From contig CAWUHX010000008.1 of NCBI GenBank assembly GCA_963922205.1, forward strand, positions 124,001 to 188,000: DNA of 64,000 bases, written 5' to 3'. The notes beneath the pieces were generated by a model. It was not told where the DNA came from and ran no database searches. It worked only from the letters and a program-made list of their open reading frames with translations. Of the stretch, positions 1 through 10,230 are shown piece by piece. The position numbers and the translations under genes were made by a program. Positions within the stretch are counted from its first letter, which is position 1, and each line of letters opens with the position of its first letter. This stretch comes from Romanomermis culicivorax. Taxonomy: Eukaryota; Nematoda; Enoplea; Mermithida; Mermithidae.

Positions 1-351
1 GGAGGTCTTCCATCGGCCACAACTCATTCCATCATTGACGTGGATGATGCCCAGTTAGTTGTGAGACAATTAGTAGCTTTATTTCATAGCGATATTTTTG
101 AAATGATCAAAGGCTTGCCACTTATTGGTGAAATTGCTAAGTTGCAAAACGAAAACGAAGTTTTATGGGTACAAGTACTCTTCTAGCAAGGCTCCTATAT
201 GGCCTCTTGGAAGAAGCCGAAAATGCCATATTGTGAATGGATAACAAAGGAGGCGATCATTCTTTTTGATTTTGAACTGACGAACAAAAATAAATTCAGA
301 AGTGCCGCAAGAGAAAAATTGAAAGAGTTATACACTGAATATTTAAGCTAA
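1..351 (+). pseudogene. Relic ORF of unknown family, one in-frame stop
   Basis: Frame 1 is open from the window edge to a TAG at 184-186, then continues in the same frame to a TAA at 349-351, giving about 116 codons with one interruption. The first half holds a leucine/glutamate-rich stretch (GEIAKLQNENEVLW) that could be a short coiled coil. The second half is lysine-rich and ends in a helix-like tail (AAREKLKELYTEYLS). Such a mix is often seen in transposon ORF1-type or BEN-like accessory proteins, but I do not recognise the family. The 5' part lies outside the window. It may be a transposon relic or two exons read through a retained stop. Confidence 0.35.
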
Positions 352-1691
352 AAATTTTGTAAATTCGAAAAAGTCTTGTTTATATTTTGTTTACTGTGAA
401 TGTTACATTTGTACATAAGTTTTGATAGGCTTATTCTCATCCAGGTTTCTGTTGATTAAATATAATTCCCATTTATTGAATTTTCACATTGGACTTTTAA
501 CTTTGTAAAAAAATAGGAGCTTTTCTTCAAAATTTGGACACCAAGACTACAAATTATAAAAAAGTTTAAAAATTAACCTGTTTTTACTTGTTATACTATT
601 GTAATATTTTTATAAGTAGGTTCCAACGAATTTTTGTTTAAAGATTACTGGCCATTGAGCCTGAGCAGAGATTGAAGATTTGGATCCTTTGCAATAATTC
701 TATTGCACATCAGAGGGCCTTTTAAATACATTAAGATTTATTGGAGATAAAATACAGATATACGATAAAACTGAATACAATCCTTTTTTTCGAAATTTTT
801 CTTAAATTTGGAATTCAGAATATTTGAGATAAAATTTATGAGTCATAAATAATTTTACATACACATTTTAACCAAAATTTTTATACTTTACCACTAATAG
901 AAATAAATTGGATTTTGACGATGAAGTTTGGATGATGTTCACTGCTATTAATTATTTACAAGCATTTTAAGAAGACCATATGGTAACCATTTCTTGATTT
1001 TAAACATGATGCTGTGAATTTTTGGATCACTACGCATGTTCCAAAGATGTACATTTTGATACAACAGTGGTGCTCTGGGGCATTGGCACTGCATAAAAAC
1101 CATGTGCACGATTTTGACACCCATGGGAAATGCAAGCCAGATTGGGAAATAAAATTTGGAATCATGAACTATTGGGGATGTGAAAGTTTACATATTCTAG
1201 GTTTATAAGCCGATGTGTCAGCAGAGGAAGAAGTGATGAAGTGTCTGGGTAGGGCAATTAAAGGCTGCGAAATGTGGCAAGTTTTCAATTCACTGATAAT
1301 GCTGACTGAATCGAAATGCTAACGAGGAAGGATCTCCATCTGAAGTCATACATGTTATAGTGAAATCGATAGCCCAGATCAATCTGAGTAAAGTTAAACT
1401 GACTATTTTTGACAATGGCGTTCCTTACACTGCAGAAATCAATCGAAAATTTACCCACACCTGATGTCAGCGATTAAAGCAGATATAGACAAACGGGAAA
1501 TATCATCTGATAAAATTTGACTACCTGATTGAAATCTGATATTGCAGCATATCATGGGTGCTATGCCGTCAGGATGCAGACTGAAATGAAAAACATTAGG
1601 ATGCAAGTACACTAGGATGAAGAAAAGACCCATAACATCCGAGGAGTAAAGGATAGACTTTTTTGGAACTATGGCCTTCTCACTGCAAGTC
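352..1691. other. No recognisable gene
   Basis: AT-rich sequence with only short chance ORFs on both strands. No repeat shared with the rest of the window was noticed. Confidence 0.5.
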
Positions 1692-1694
1692 TAA

Positions 1695-1931
1695 AGGCTC
1701 ATTTATACTTGCCTTTTTCGACGGAACGGAACGGATCGTCAACAGCTTGAACCGTTCAGCCAGAAAATCCTCCTCCGGTTGGGAAGGATAACTGCAATAT
1801 TGAAGAAAACGATCTATGGTAACCTCCAACTGAACTCAACAGACCGAAAATTTCCCTTTTGCTCAGTTACATTCCGCCGATTGCATTCCCTTCCATTCCG
1901 TTCTGCTGGAAAAGGCAAGCATAAATAGGCC
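1695..1931. mobile_element. MITE, ~237 bp, PIF/Harbinger-like ends
   Basis: Left end AGGCTCATTTATACTTGCCT and right end GGCAAGCATAAATAGGCC are imperfect inverted repeats of about 24 bp, extended inward by TTTTTC/GAAAA. The left flank is TAA, the usual PIF/Harbinger target. The matching TAA is absent on the right because the element abuts the telomere-type array directly. The interior has no ORF of note and is rich in CCGTTC/GAACGG motifs. It is probably a non-autonomous relative of the other ATACTT-ended elements here. Confidence 0.6.
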
Positions 1932-2705
1932 CCAGCCTGAGCCCAAGCCTTATCCTAAGCCTAAGCCTGAGCCTAAGCCTAAGCCTAAGCCTAAGCCGAT
2001 GCCTAAGCCTAAGCCTAAGCCTAAGCCTAAGCCTAAGCCTAAGCCTAAGCCTAAGCCTAAGCCTAAGTCTAAGCCTAAGCCTAGGCCCGAGCCTAAGCCT
2101 AAGCCCAAGCCCAAGCCTAAGCCTAAGCCTAAGCCTAAGCCTAAGCCTAAGCCTAAGCCTAAGCCTAAGCCTAAGCCTAAGCCTAAGCCTAAGCCTAAGC
2201 CCAAGCCTAAGCCTAAGCCCAAGCCTAAGCCTAAGCCCAAGCCTAAGCCTAAGCCTAAGCCTAAGCCTAAGCCTAAGCCTAAGCCTAAGCCTAAGCCTAA
2301 GCCTAAGCCTAAGCCTAAGCCTAAGCCTAAGCCTAAGCCCAAGCCTAAGCCTGAGCCTAAGCCTAAGCCTAAGCCTGAGGCTAAGACTAAGCGTAAGTCT
2401 AAGCCTAAGGCTAAGCCTAAGCCTAAGCCTAAGCCCAAGCCTAAGCCTAATCCTAAGCCTAAAGCCTAAGCCTAAGCCTAAGCCTAAGCCTAAGCCTAAG
2501 CCTAAGCCTAAGCCTAAGCCTAAGCCTAAGCCTAAGCCTAAGCCTAAGCCTAAGCCTAAGCCTAAGCCTAAGCCTAAGCCTAAGCCTAAGCCTGAGCTTA
2601 AGCCTAAGCCTAAGCCTAAGCCTAAGCCTAAGCATGTTAAGCCTAAGCCTAAGCCTGAGTTTAAGCCTGAGCCTGAGCCGAAGCCTAAGCCTAAGCCTAA
2701 ACCTA
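1932..2705 (-). repeat. Interstitial telomeric repeat (TTAGGC)n
   Basis: About 129 hexamers read GCCTAA on the plus strand, i.e. TTAGGC on the minus strand, the nematode telomere repeat. Most units are exact; variants (CCCAAG, CCTGAG, TCTAAG) are scattered, and one extra A at about 2461 shifts the phase. The C-rich strand is on plus, the polarity expected at a left chromosome end with sequence continuing to the right. The array sits between a MITE end and a desaturase exon rather than at a terminus. Confidence 0.93.
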
Positions 2706-2799
2706 TTGGGACATGTTTACAGATATATCAGAAAAAGGCTCAATATAATATATAAATTGTGCGGAATTTCAGTAGAATGCTTAATGAACCGGCACTAAC

Positions 2800-3241
2800 C
2801 TCTCATGAACTAGTAATGCATGAGAAAATATGAATTTCAGTCGAGAAATCCAATTATCGTCATAAAGTAATGCTTCGTCCTTCGTCGGATATTTGATGTC
2901 CCATTGTGTGCCCATATGACTGTGATGGTATTTGTGTGACTGATAGAACTCGGCTATGCCCGGGAAAGCCAGAAACGTGTTGAGCCAGAGGACGAAAATT
3001 TTATTGCGATAAGGATGACCGCTTTCCTCGGCGAAAGCCAAATTGTGCGTTGTTTCGTGCATGGCAGTGGTCAAGGCATTGGAGAACAGTGGTCCGACGA
3101 CTAGTGAATAGAAAAAGACCAAGCTGAATGGACATTCGGACAATAAACAGGCTACCAATAGATGGGTGAAGGCGCAACATGCTGCTACATATTTCATTGA
3201 CGGGTCGATGGTCATCAATTGTCGCAACTGTGCATACTTTC
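2800..3241 (-). CDS. Sphingolipid delta-4 desaturase-like protein, single internal exon
   Basis: The exon encodes about 147 residues and resembles the N-terminal half of DEGS-type membrane desaturases, the ER enzymes that convert dihydroceramide to ceramide. Visible signs are KYAQLRQLMTIDPSMKYV near the start (family pattern K-Y-x-x-I-x-x-L-M-x-x-D), a first histidine box HETTHNLAF (HxxxH), and a second box SHKYHHSHMG followed by DIKYPT, matching the family's YHxxHH...DxDxPT. Hydrophobic segments lie before the first box. The minus-strand acceptor ATTATTCTAG lies at its 5' side and a GTTAGT donor at its 3' side. The exon with the third histidine box is not seen; the telomeric array begins 95 bp downstream. 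N-terminal exons were not found. The gene may be broken. Family moderately sure, exact substrate unknown. Confidence 0.7.
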
Positions 3242-4340
3242 CTAGAATAATTTTTTTCTTTGTTCCAGAAGCAAACCTTTAAGAATCAACAAACTGATAT
3301 TGTAAGAAATTTTCAGAATATACTCCCATTTTCATGCTCGTCAACAAGCGATCTACAGTAACCACCACTTTTTTTACTGTACAAGAAAAGTTTGGGATAA
3401 CACATACATCTTCATATGCTACAACACTTCTTCGAATGGACAACTATTGACAACTGTTTATTCACAAAAAGGATCAAATTTCACAGAAATAGCAAGATCT
3501 TATGACAGGTTCAAAGGCATGGAAGGTCTATGTGCTTGAAAGACTGTCGACAGCTCCTATCTTGCTTTGTAGATCTAGGTGACTGAATGTGGGATCTAAA
3601 TCGATGTCTGTGAACATGATGGAATTTGAAAATTTTTGAATTTTGAACTCATGCACGAATGATCATGAAGATAAAAACTTTGAGATTGCCAAGTGTCACC
3701 ATAGTCTCTTTCTCAAAAAAAGGTTATAAATCGAAAATTGATAAGAAAACTATCGCCCTTAAAGTCATTTACACGAAACATATACAGTAGGGTTTTTTAC
3801 TCAAAAATGGTGGGGATTCATTCAATAGGCTCACACATTTCTAATTCTATATGCCATATGGTATAGGAGGAAATGATGAAAATATAACATATTACTTGCT
3901 TTCCACACTTGATATTTTCAGAAAAAACAGAATGTTGTATGGAATAGTCCGTATTTTTTGATCTTACCTTAAACCTTGGATACTAATTATGCAGTATCTG
4001 CCCTACGGATGAAGACTACCGATGAAAGTGGATGCACATGACATGATCAGTTAGAGAGACAATGGTGTCATGAATTCATTGATCCAGATGTTTGGTGTCA
4101 ATTGATTGGTGCTGGGACATCAGAGTGCAGGACAAAAGAGCATTGGTGATGGGACATCAGAGTGCAGGACAAAAGAGCACAGACGTTAGAGTGCAGGGAC
4201 GTTAGGGCACAGACATTAGTGCGCAGGAGAATACAGCACAGAAACACTAGATCAGAGCAAAACAAAAAAACCAAAAATAAAAAAATTTGAAAAGTAGTTA
4301 AATTTTAGCTCAGTAATGTTTTCTTCACTTTTCTCTCTGA
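3242..4340. other. Non-coding; partial MITE-like piece and a short tandem duplication
   Basis: No gene seen. At about 3785-3960 a stretch containing ATTACTTGCTTTCCACACTT and AGAAAAAACAGAA resembles the 3' half of the TAGTCTG MITEs at 21513 and 46896. At 4104-4178 a unit of about 37 bp (GGGACATCAGAGTGCAGGAC within it) is present twice in tandem. Confidence 0.45.
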
Positions 4341-4620
4341 TTGTGGAGAAGTTCAGGTCAAAACAGTTTTTCCACCATCGAATATTTTTTCCAGTTTTTG
4401 TTTTTTTTTGTTGCTTTTTCTCACTTCCTGACTTTAATTTTCTTACTTTTTTCTAGCTCCCTTTTTCTATGTGATATATATATTTTTCTCTTTATTCTCA
4501 TTTCCTTGTTTTTCTTCTCTTTTTTCCATATCTTATTGTTCGTCCACTCCCTCATTACTCATATTTTTTACTGTTTTTCTGAGGATCAGAGCACTAGATC
4601 TGACTACGGACACCACTAAC
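4341..4620 (+). repeat. Pyrimidine-rich low-complexity tract
   Basis: Long run of T/C-rich sequence on plus (TTTTTCTCTTTATTCTC style). The hydrophobic ORFs it generates are composition artefacts. Similar tracts, some on the opposite strand, occur at 9764-10230, 17158-17515, 25430-25790 and 39700-40450. Confidence 0.6.
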
Positions 4621-4689
4621 ATGCTCCGATACCCACAGCTAAACTATTGTTCGTACTCATGCCACATAATGTGAATGCAATATGTTGGC

Positions 4690-5230
4690 ATAAACGCTCC
4701 ACCCATAGGATTAATGTTTTATGGAGCCACCTAGTGTCGACCCTGCTGATTTTTGTCGAGTTCTAGTCGAGACGGTCACACCAGTTGTGTGACAGCTCCA
4801 GTGCTGATCTTGAATGCTGTTCAAGCAGATCCCAGTTTTTTAACGGGTAAGGATATTGTAGGTATATTCTACGACAAAATTAATACTTCATCCGGTCCAA
4901 GGGCTCTTTTTTTTTTTTTTTTTTTTTTTGCCACTTTTGTTCGGATCTAGTTGGGAGGATCACACCTACTTTTACATTGGACAGTGGTAGGACAGCTCGG
5001 ATACCACGCAGCAAGATTTTCAACATTAGTGACTTTTCTATGGGGAAGAGCTGTTGTACGTTCACATGAAAATCCTATCTGTAGGATTCATGCTCGGTCC
5101 TGTCTAAAAATTCTGAAACTGGCCATTTTTGTCGTGTCTTGGTTGGGTCAGCCATGCCTATCCTGACCTTGGCCGGTAGTGGAAGCCTGCGCCACCCAGG
5201 ATGCCCTTCAACACTGGTGGTTTCATCAGC
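4690..5230 (+). repeat. Diverged copies of the ~210 bp satellite
   Basis: Nearly three diverged units, period about 205 bp, recognisable by TTTTTGT(C/T)G...GTCG followed by GGTCACACC, GACAGCTC and a TAGGATT core. The last unit ends with GCCACCCAGGATGCCCTTCA, closely matching the cleaner array at 28740-29390. A run of about 22 T residues interrupts it near 4910-4930. Confidence 0.65.
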
Positions 5231-5592
5231 AACCTCTCAGTTGCTTTGAAGTTGGAGGGATATTGTCACATACACATTCCAACTCTAGTATTGTTTCATT
5301 CAATCCACAGGTTCCGAAACCTGCACATTTTCAATAAGCCCCAAGATTGGTCAGTTGTGTGATAGGTTCATCCCTTCAACATTGACTATATCAAACATAT
5401 ATCAAAGATCAATATAGGGGCAATGATTTGTGATGAGTACAGAAAAATCTAAATAATCAATCAGAAATATTTACATTACATGCATTTTTAACCATGTATA
5501 AAGAGATTATCAAAACTAAACATAAAAGTTACATGTGTAATGTCGCTTGTGAGAATTCGCAATATAGCTGCATTGACAAAATGATGTATTTT

Positions 5593-6403
5593 TGTAACGT
5601 ACCTGCTAACCCAGTACTGTAAATATATAGCATACTGTATGTGATAGTCATTTATTAAATATTATTTCATTTTTATAATTTATGGTCTCAAGGGTGTCTG
5701 GAATTCACACCCAAACATTCTTATAAATTCATGTGAAGCACTTTATTTTGATCATCCCACACCCCATTGACCCAATTAAAGACGCACATAATTATTTGCA
5801 CATTGGCACCTGGCCCTCGTAATTCACATGAGAATACACATTCTGTAGGTACAATAATTCCCTCCAAACGCGTAAACACACCTGCCCATGTAGAAAGTAC
5901 AGAAATCCCGACCCAGACAGAAGATTTAGGAGGAATGCATGGAAAACCGAAAAAAACATGAAAAGCTAAAAAACATAGGCGGCAAAGCATACTGTAGATT
6001 AAAAGGCATGTAAGCGTGGAAATTAGGAGTAAATTAAAGCAAGAGGCCTGGCGAAAGAAGCATACAGTAGGCGGAAACAGGTAAGTGAAGCAGCGATTGG
6101 TTAGGCGAGCCGATGGAAGCGGACCTCCTACGATGCGAGGGTGTGGATCAAAGAAGTGATATAAAAGACAAGAAAATGGGGGAAAAAGACAGATTTTTAT
6201 GCAGATTTTGTTGGTGATTCCATATATTTTTATGCAAGCCTGAATCGTGGTTTATTGTGACGCCTTTGTGTATTTATCGAGGAGGAAAGCGATCGTCGAT
6301 TTTGTGTTTATTTTATCCTGGCCGTAGTCATATCTCGTCCCATTTGTCCGCCGAACCCTTCTTTAGGATCAAGTAGAGTACAGTAGAGAAACTGGTCGTT
6401 AGA
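5593..6403 (+). mobile_element. Solo LTR, ~811 bp, related to the 52-56 kb element
   Basis: Starts TGTAACGTACC and ends CGTTAGA, with TTTT on both sides (5589-5592 and 6404-6407), the 4-bp target duplication used by this family. It aligns along its whole length to the reverse complement of the LTRs at 52144 and 55462 (shared blocks include AGGGTGTCTGGAATTCACAC and the CAGTAGAGAAA end). Transcriptional sense is plus because a TATA box lies in that direction. The homopolymer duplication alone would be weak, but the terminal match makes the call solid. Confidence 0.85.
6160..6167 (+). promoter_or_regulatory. TATA box of the solo LTR
   Basis: TATAAAAG, conserved in position with TATAAAAG on the minus strand in both LTRs of the 52-56 kb element (52396-52403 and 55714-55721). 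It marks the likely U3 promoter and fixes transcriptional sense. Confidence 0.6.
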
Positions 6404-6407
6404 TTTT

Positions 6408-7500
6408 GAATACTTGATTTTGAAAAAGTTCCAAGTGAGAAATATAAAAGAGTTTTTCAGCTTTTTTCCATTGTTGATCGCAATGTCCCCCATACTGAAA
6501 AATTTTGGTTTATTGGTGTCATATGTGCCAATTTCGCTAGTGATTTATGACACAAAAGGAGAATCCATATTGATGTTTACCATTTTAAATACTAGGGTCA
6601 ATAGAAATTATTTCGTTAATTACTTGACAATTCTGCAGTCACACAGTGTCCCTATACACACATTTTTGGGCAAACAGACACGCAAAACCAGTACATTGGA
6701 ACAGCAAATTAAAGTTTTTGCAGCATCATAATAGTATAATCAAGAAACAAGAAAACTGGGTTTTATGTTGTTTATAACGAGTTCAGCAAACTTCTTGTCG
6801 ATCACCAATTGTCGTGTCATAATTTTAGTCAAACATACATATTTTAAGCAATGGATACCAAACTGAACTCTTTATGATATTTTTTCTGTATTTTGTCAAA
6901 AAAGGAAAATGTTTGAATTCTCTAAAAAAGAGATCCGTTCATGATTCTTGAATGCAAATCCAAGAAAAGGTATCTAAAGTCAAACTTTTTTTGCAGTCTT
7001 CTTTTGTATGTCTTAGATAATTTGAAAATCATCACTTTGGATTATTTTGACCGTTATTTGAACTAGAATTTAATTCTCCTAAATTTTTTGTTCACTCGTG
7101 AAAAGTTGCAATGTTGATGGCCAGGAGGAAATGGCAAAAAAATTGACTTCTCCTGCAGAATGGTGAAAAAATTCATGACAAAAAAGCCCTGAAAGAGACT
7201 ATTCTCCCTATTTCTTGATTAACTAATATGAAAACTTTTATGAGAAGAGATTCATTTTGGTAACAAGAGTTGTCAATTTTTTCAGATGCTGAACAATTAT
7301 GGGAACGGCAAGGACTGTATCTAAAATTAATGATAATTATGGTGATGATAATATTCGAATAATTAAATGCGTACTACATATAATGGGTGTAGTATTGTAG
7401 CACATTTCAAATTAAAAGACTTACAGCTTACGGACATTTCTCGAAAGTTAGCAGGCAGATGTTTTCAGTTGCTTTCATTTCCAGGGTTTCATGAGCCTGG
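6408..7500. other. No recognisable gene
   Basis: AT-rich. A 105-codon ORF (6414-6731, plus) has no recognisable motif and no splice or signal context; treated as chance. Confidence 0.45.
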
Positions 7501-7519
7501 AATATATCAGATGGACGTT

Positions 7520-7735
7520 TTCTTTGGCCAGGTGGGGCTCCAGGTAGGGCCAGACTTTGGCTGGGGCCCGACTTCAGCCAGGGTTGGGATCCAGCTAGGG
7601 TTGAGCTCTTGCCAGAGCCTGGATATGGGCAAGGCCAGGCTCCAGGACGGACGGGACGCTGGGCAACACTGCGCAACAGGCGGGGCTGGGCAACATTGGG
7701 CTACAGGTTAGTCTGGGCTCTGGTCGAGCCGGCAA
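7520..7735 (+). repeat. GC-rich degenerate minisatellite
   Basis: A GC-rich island in an AT-rich setting, made of degenerate GGGCTCCAGG / GGGCCAGGCT / GGCTGGG units. Period is irregular, around 11-20 bp. The ORFs on both strands here follow from the repeat. Confidence 0.55.
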
Positions 7736-9002
7736 GGTCTCTAGTAGTAGGAAATATGTGAAGAATATGAAAAAATTTCACATTGAGTGCAGTAGTCACA
7801 CCTAAATCTTTTAAATCACTGAAAGTCGAAAATAATCCAGGAACACAAGCTATAGAAGGGTCTGCAATTCCTACTCAAGCATAAAGAGCTGTTTCTTGAG
7901 AAACTGATCAAATAGTCGGAAGTTTCCTGGAAAATTCAATAGATGATAGTCAAGTAAGAATTGGCTACATTTATCGGTTGATAACGTTTTATATGACACA
8001 TATAATTTCTAAGTTGCGGATAATGCCCCTCAATCGGTATGATATATATTTTTGGGAAAAACTGTCAGAATGGCATGTTCAAACTACTGATATTTTTCTT
8101 TGTTTAAGTACTGATATTTTTGAAACTGCTATTTCCGCTTGAGCTCCAAACTTATCAGTTTCTATGAAGACTACTGTGTTTCAAATTCATAAGCAATTTC
8201 CAACAATATATTATCTCATAAAGCTCAAATATGAAACAGCGTGCAACAGTAAGGTCCTGTCATACTTCGCTGAGTGGTACTGCATGCTTACTCGCAATCC
8301 TGCGTGGCGCTGCTTTTATTATTCAAACTAAAAAGTGGCACCACCCTGCACCGTCGCTGCACTGCTTTTTCACTTTCGGAGTTTGCTCTCTGTACAAAAA
8401 TGTTCACGAAAAATTTGCAAGTACTGTGGTTTTTTATTGTTTTCGAAGTTGCCAACTGCACTTGGTTCAGTGCTGAGACAACATCAGTCCGTGGAAACGT
8501 GCTTAGACCTACTTTGCATATTCATCATTTTTCCACATTTATATCTCTATTGTAAAATGGAATCACAAAACAACCTATAGTCTCTTTTTCTGGAAATGAT
8601 CGCGAATAGAAAAGTGAAAAGCAAAAATCATGTTATATTTTGTTCAGTTCCTGCTATACGATGCATCCAATGGGATTGGAATTTTTTGAGCTGGCTCAAC
8701 TGATCCTCACCAAACTTTTACGCCAAAAATCCTAGAGTAAAAGCTTCATGTAAACGACTTTGATCGTGGTTCATTTTTTGTCCATTTTCCAATTTACAAA
8801 CATTTAATAAAAAACGGACTTTACATATTTCCAATCCTACTGAAATTCATTTTTGAAAACATCATTAATAGTACATCTGGGATGAAATTATAGGGAAAAC
8901 CTGATTGGAAAGTTTCCGAGTGCATGGCCAAAACTTGCAAGAATGGATTTTTTCCAGAATGTGGTATGAATTACTCATCAAGAGCATACATGCACGTGGA
9001 CG
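7736..9002. other. No recognisable gene
   Basis: Three overlapping short plus-strand ORFs at 8231-8580 have no recognisable motif. Nothing else seen. Confidence 0.4.
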
Positions 9003-9378
9003 GTTAGGGGCATTGACACCCAGAAGATTTTGATTGACCCCAACAGATTCTTGCTGACTCTCATCTGATTTGAACCCTCCAAAAATGATTGGGAAGATGA
9101 CGAAGGAAAATGAGCAAAATAGAAGAGAATGTCGTCATAAGAATGTAAATGATACAGTAGTTAAACGATCTCGCTAGACAAAGCATACTTGATTCCGAAG
9201 AGCTAACTTTAAAAAATGCTGTCCAAGCAAGGAATTTCGCATATTTGACTAATATGGGTTGGAGAATATGCTGCTTGGATGTTAGACGTCCTTTCTTTTT
9301 GTTATCACAATGAAAAAAAATTTTTTTTCTATCCCACCCCATGCACTGGCTGACACCCCACAGAATTTCTATGCTGCG
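9003..9378 (+). mobile_element. Dispersed ~380 bp repeat with coding remnants, copy 1
   Basis: Aligns to 34672-35068. Both copies retain two peptide blocks at similar spacing: a basic segment beginning TKEN...RRE.RHKN, and a segment NAVQA(R/N)xFxYLTNxG with DVRRP downstream. Third-position differences (AGA/CGT, GCT/GCA) are visible, as expected of formerly coding sequence. The two blocks lie in different frames within this copy, so it is decayed. Family not recognised. Confidence 0.55.
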
Positions 9379-9763
9379 AGGCATCATAAAATAATATCAG
9401 AAAATGTTATAATTCTCAATTCATGTGAAAAATGTGATTGAAATGCATATACAGATGCTACAGTATGCAACAATGTGTTATAACAACAATATATTGTAGC
9501 TTTATAACACACGGGTTGTTCTTGGATTGAACTTTGAAAGCGGCGCTCATGTTTTCGTTTATGTTTTAACGTTTTCATCTTCTGTCTGCCCTTTCTTTAT
9601 TTTATTGCTTCTTGTCATCTAATCACCTAAGTTCTTCTTTTTTCGCTCATGATACAATACATCACAATTTGTCATTTTAGATAACCGTGGAATCCTGTAT
9701 AATTCTTGAACATCTTGACATGTTCGAGTCTTTTATTATTCTCAGTGTGGAAATGTTCATAAA
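9379..9763. other. Nothing recognised
   Basis: Short intergenic stretch, no motif or shared repeat seen. Confidence 0.4.
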
Positions 9764-10230
9764 ACGTTAAGAACATGTGAAAATAAATGGAAAAGCATTA
9801 GAAAAAGAAAAAACACGAAGAAAGTGACGAAAAAGAGGAAGCAAGATAGTGGAAGAAGGAAGAAAGAAAGAAAGAAAAAATAATGTGAAGAAGAATAAAA
9901 AAAGAGACAATCGGGAGAATAGAAAAGGATAGAGATAAATAATTAAAAGCAAAAAACTAAGATGAAAAGCAGAAAAGAATAAAGAAATAATCTCAAAGGA
10001 AAAAATTAAGTAGGAAATAAAGAGTGCCTAATTGTATAATAAATTACATGGGAGACAAAAAGAAAAAAGTAGGTGACAAGAAAAAAGAAAATGAAAGAAA
10101 GCAGAGACAAAAGATGAACATGCAAAAACATGCATAAACGAAAACATAATAGCAACGCACAGAACGAAATAAAAAAAAATTAAACAAAGAAAAATAGAAG
10201 GTAAAGAAGGAAAGTGTGAAGAAAATGTTA
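9764..10230 (+). repeat. Purine-rich (GAAA/GAAG) tract
   Basis: About 470 bp of strongly A+G-biased sequence with runs such as GAAGAAAGAAAGAAAGAAA. The complement of the tracts at 4341 and 25430. Confidence 0.65.

Noticed and set aside
1950-2469. Long Lys-Pro and Gly-Leu repeat ORFs on both strands
   Set aside because: They are translations of the GCCTAA hexamer array, which is two codons long and stop-free in these frames.
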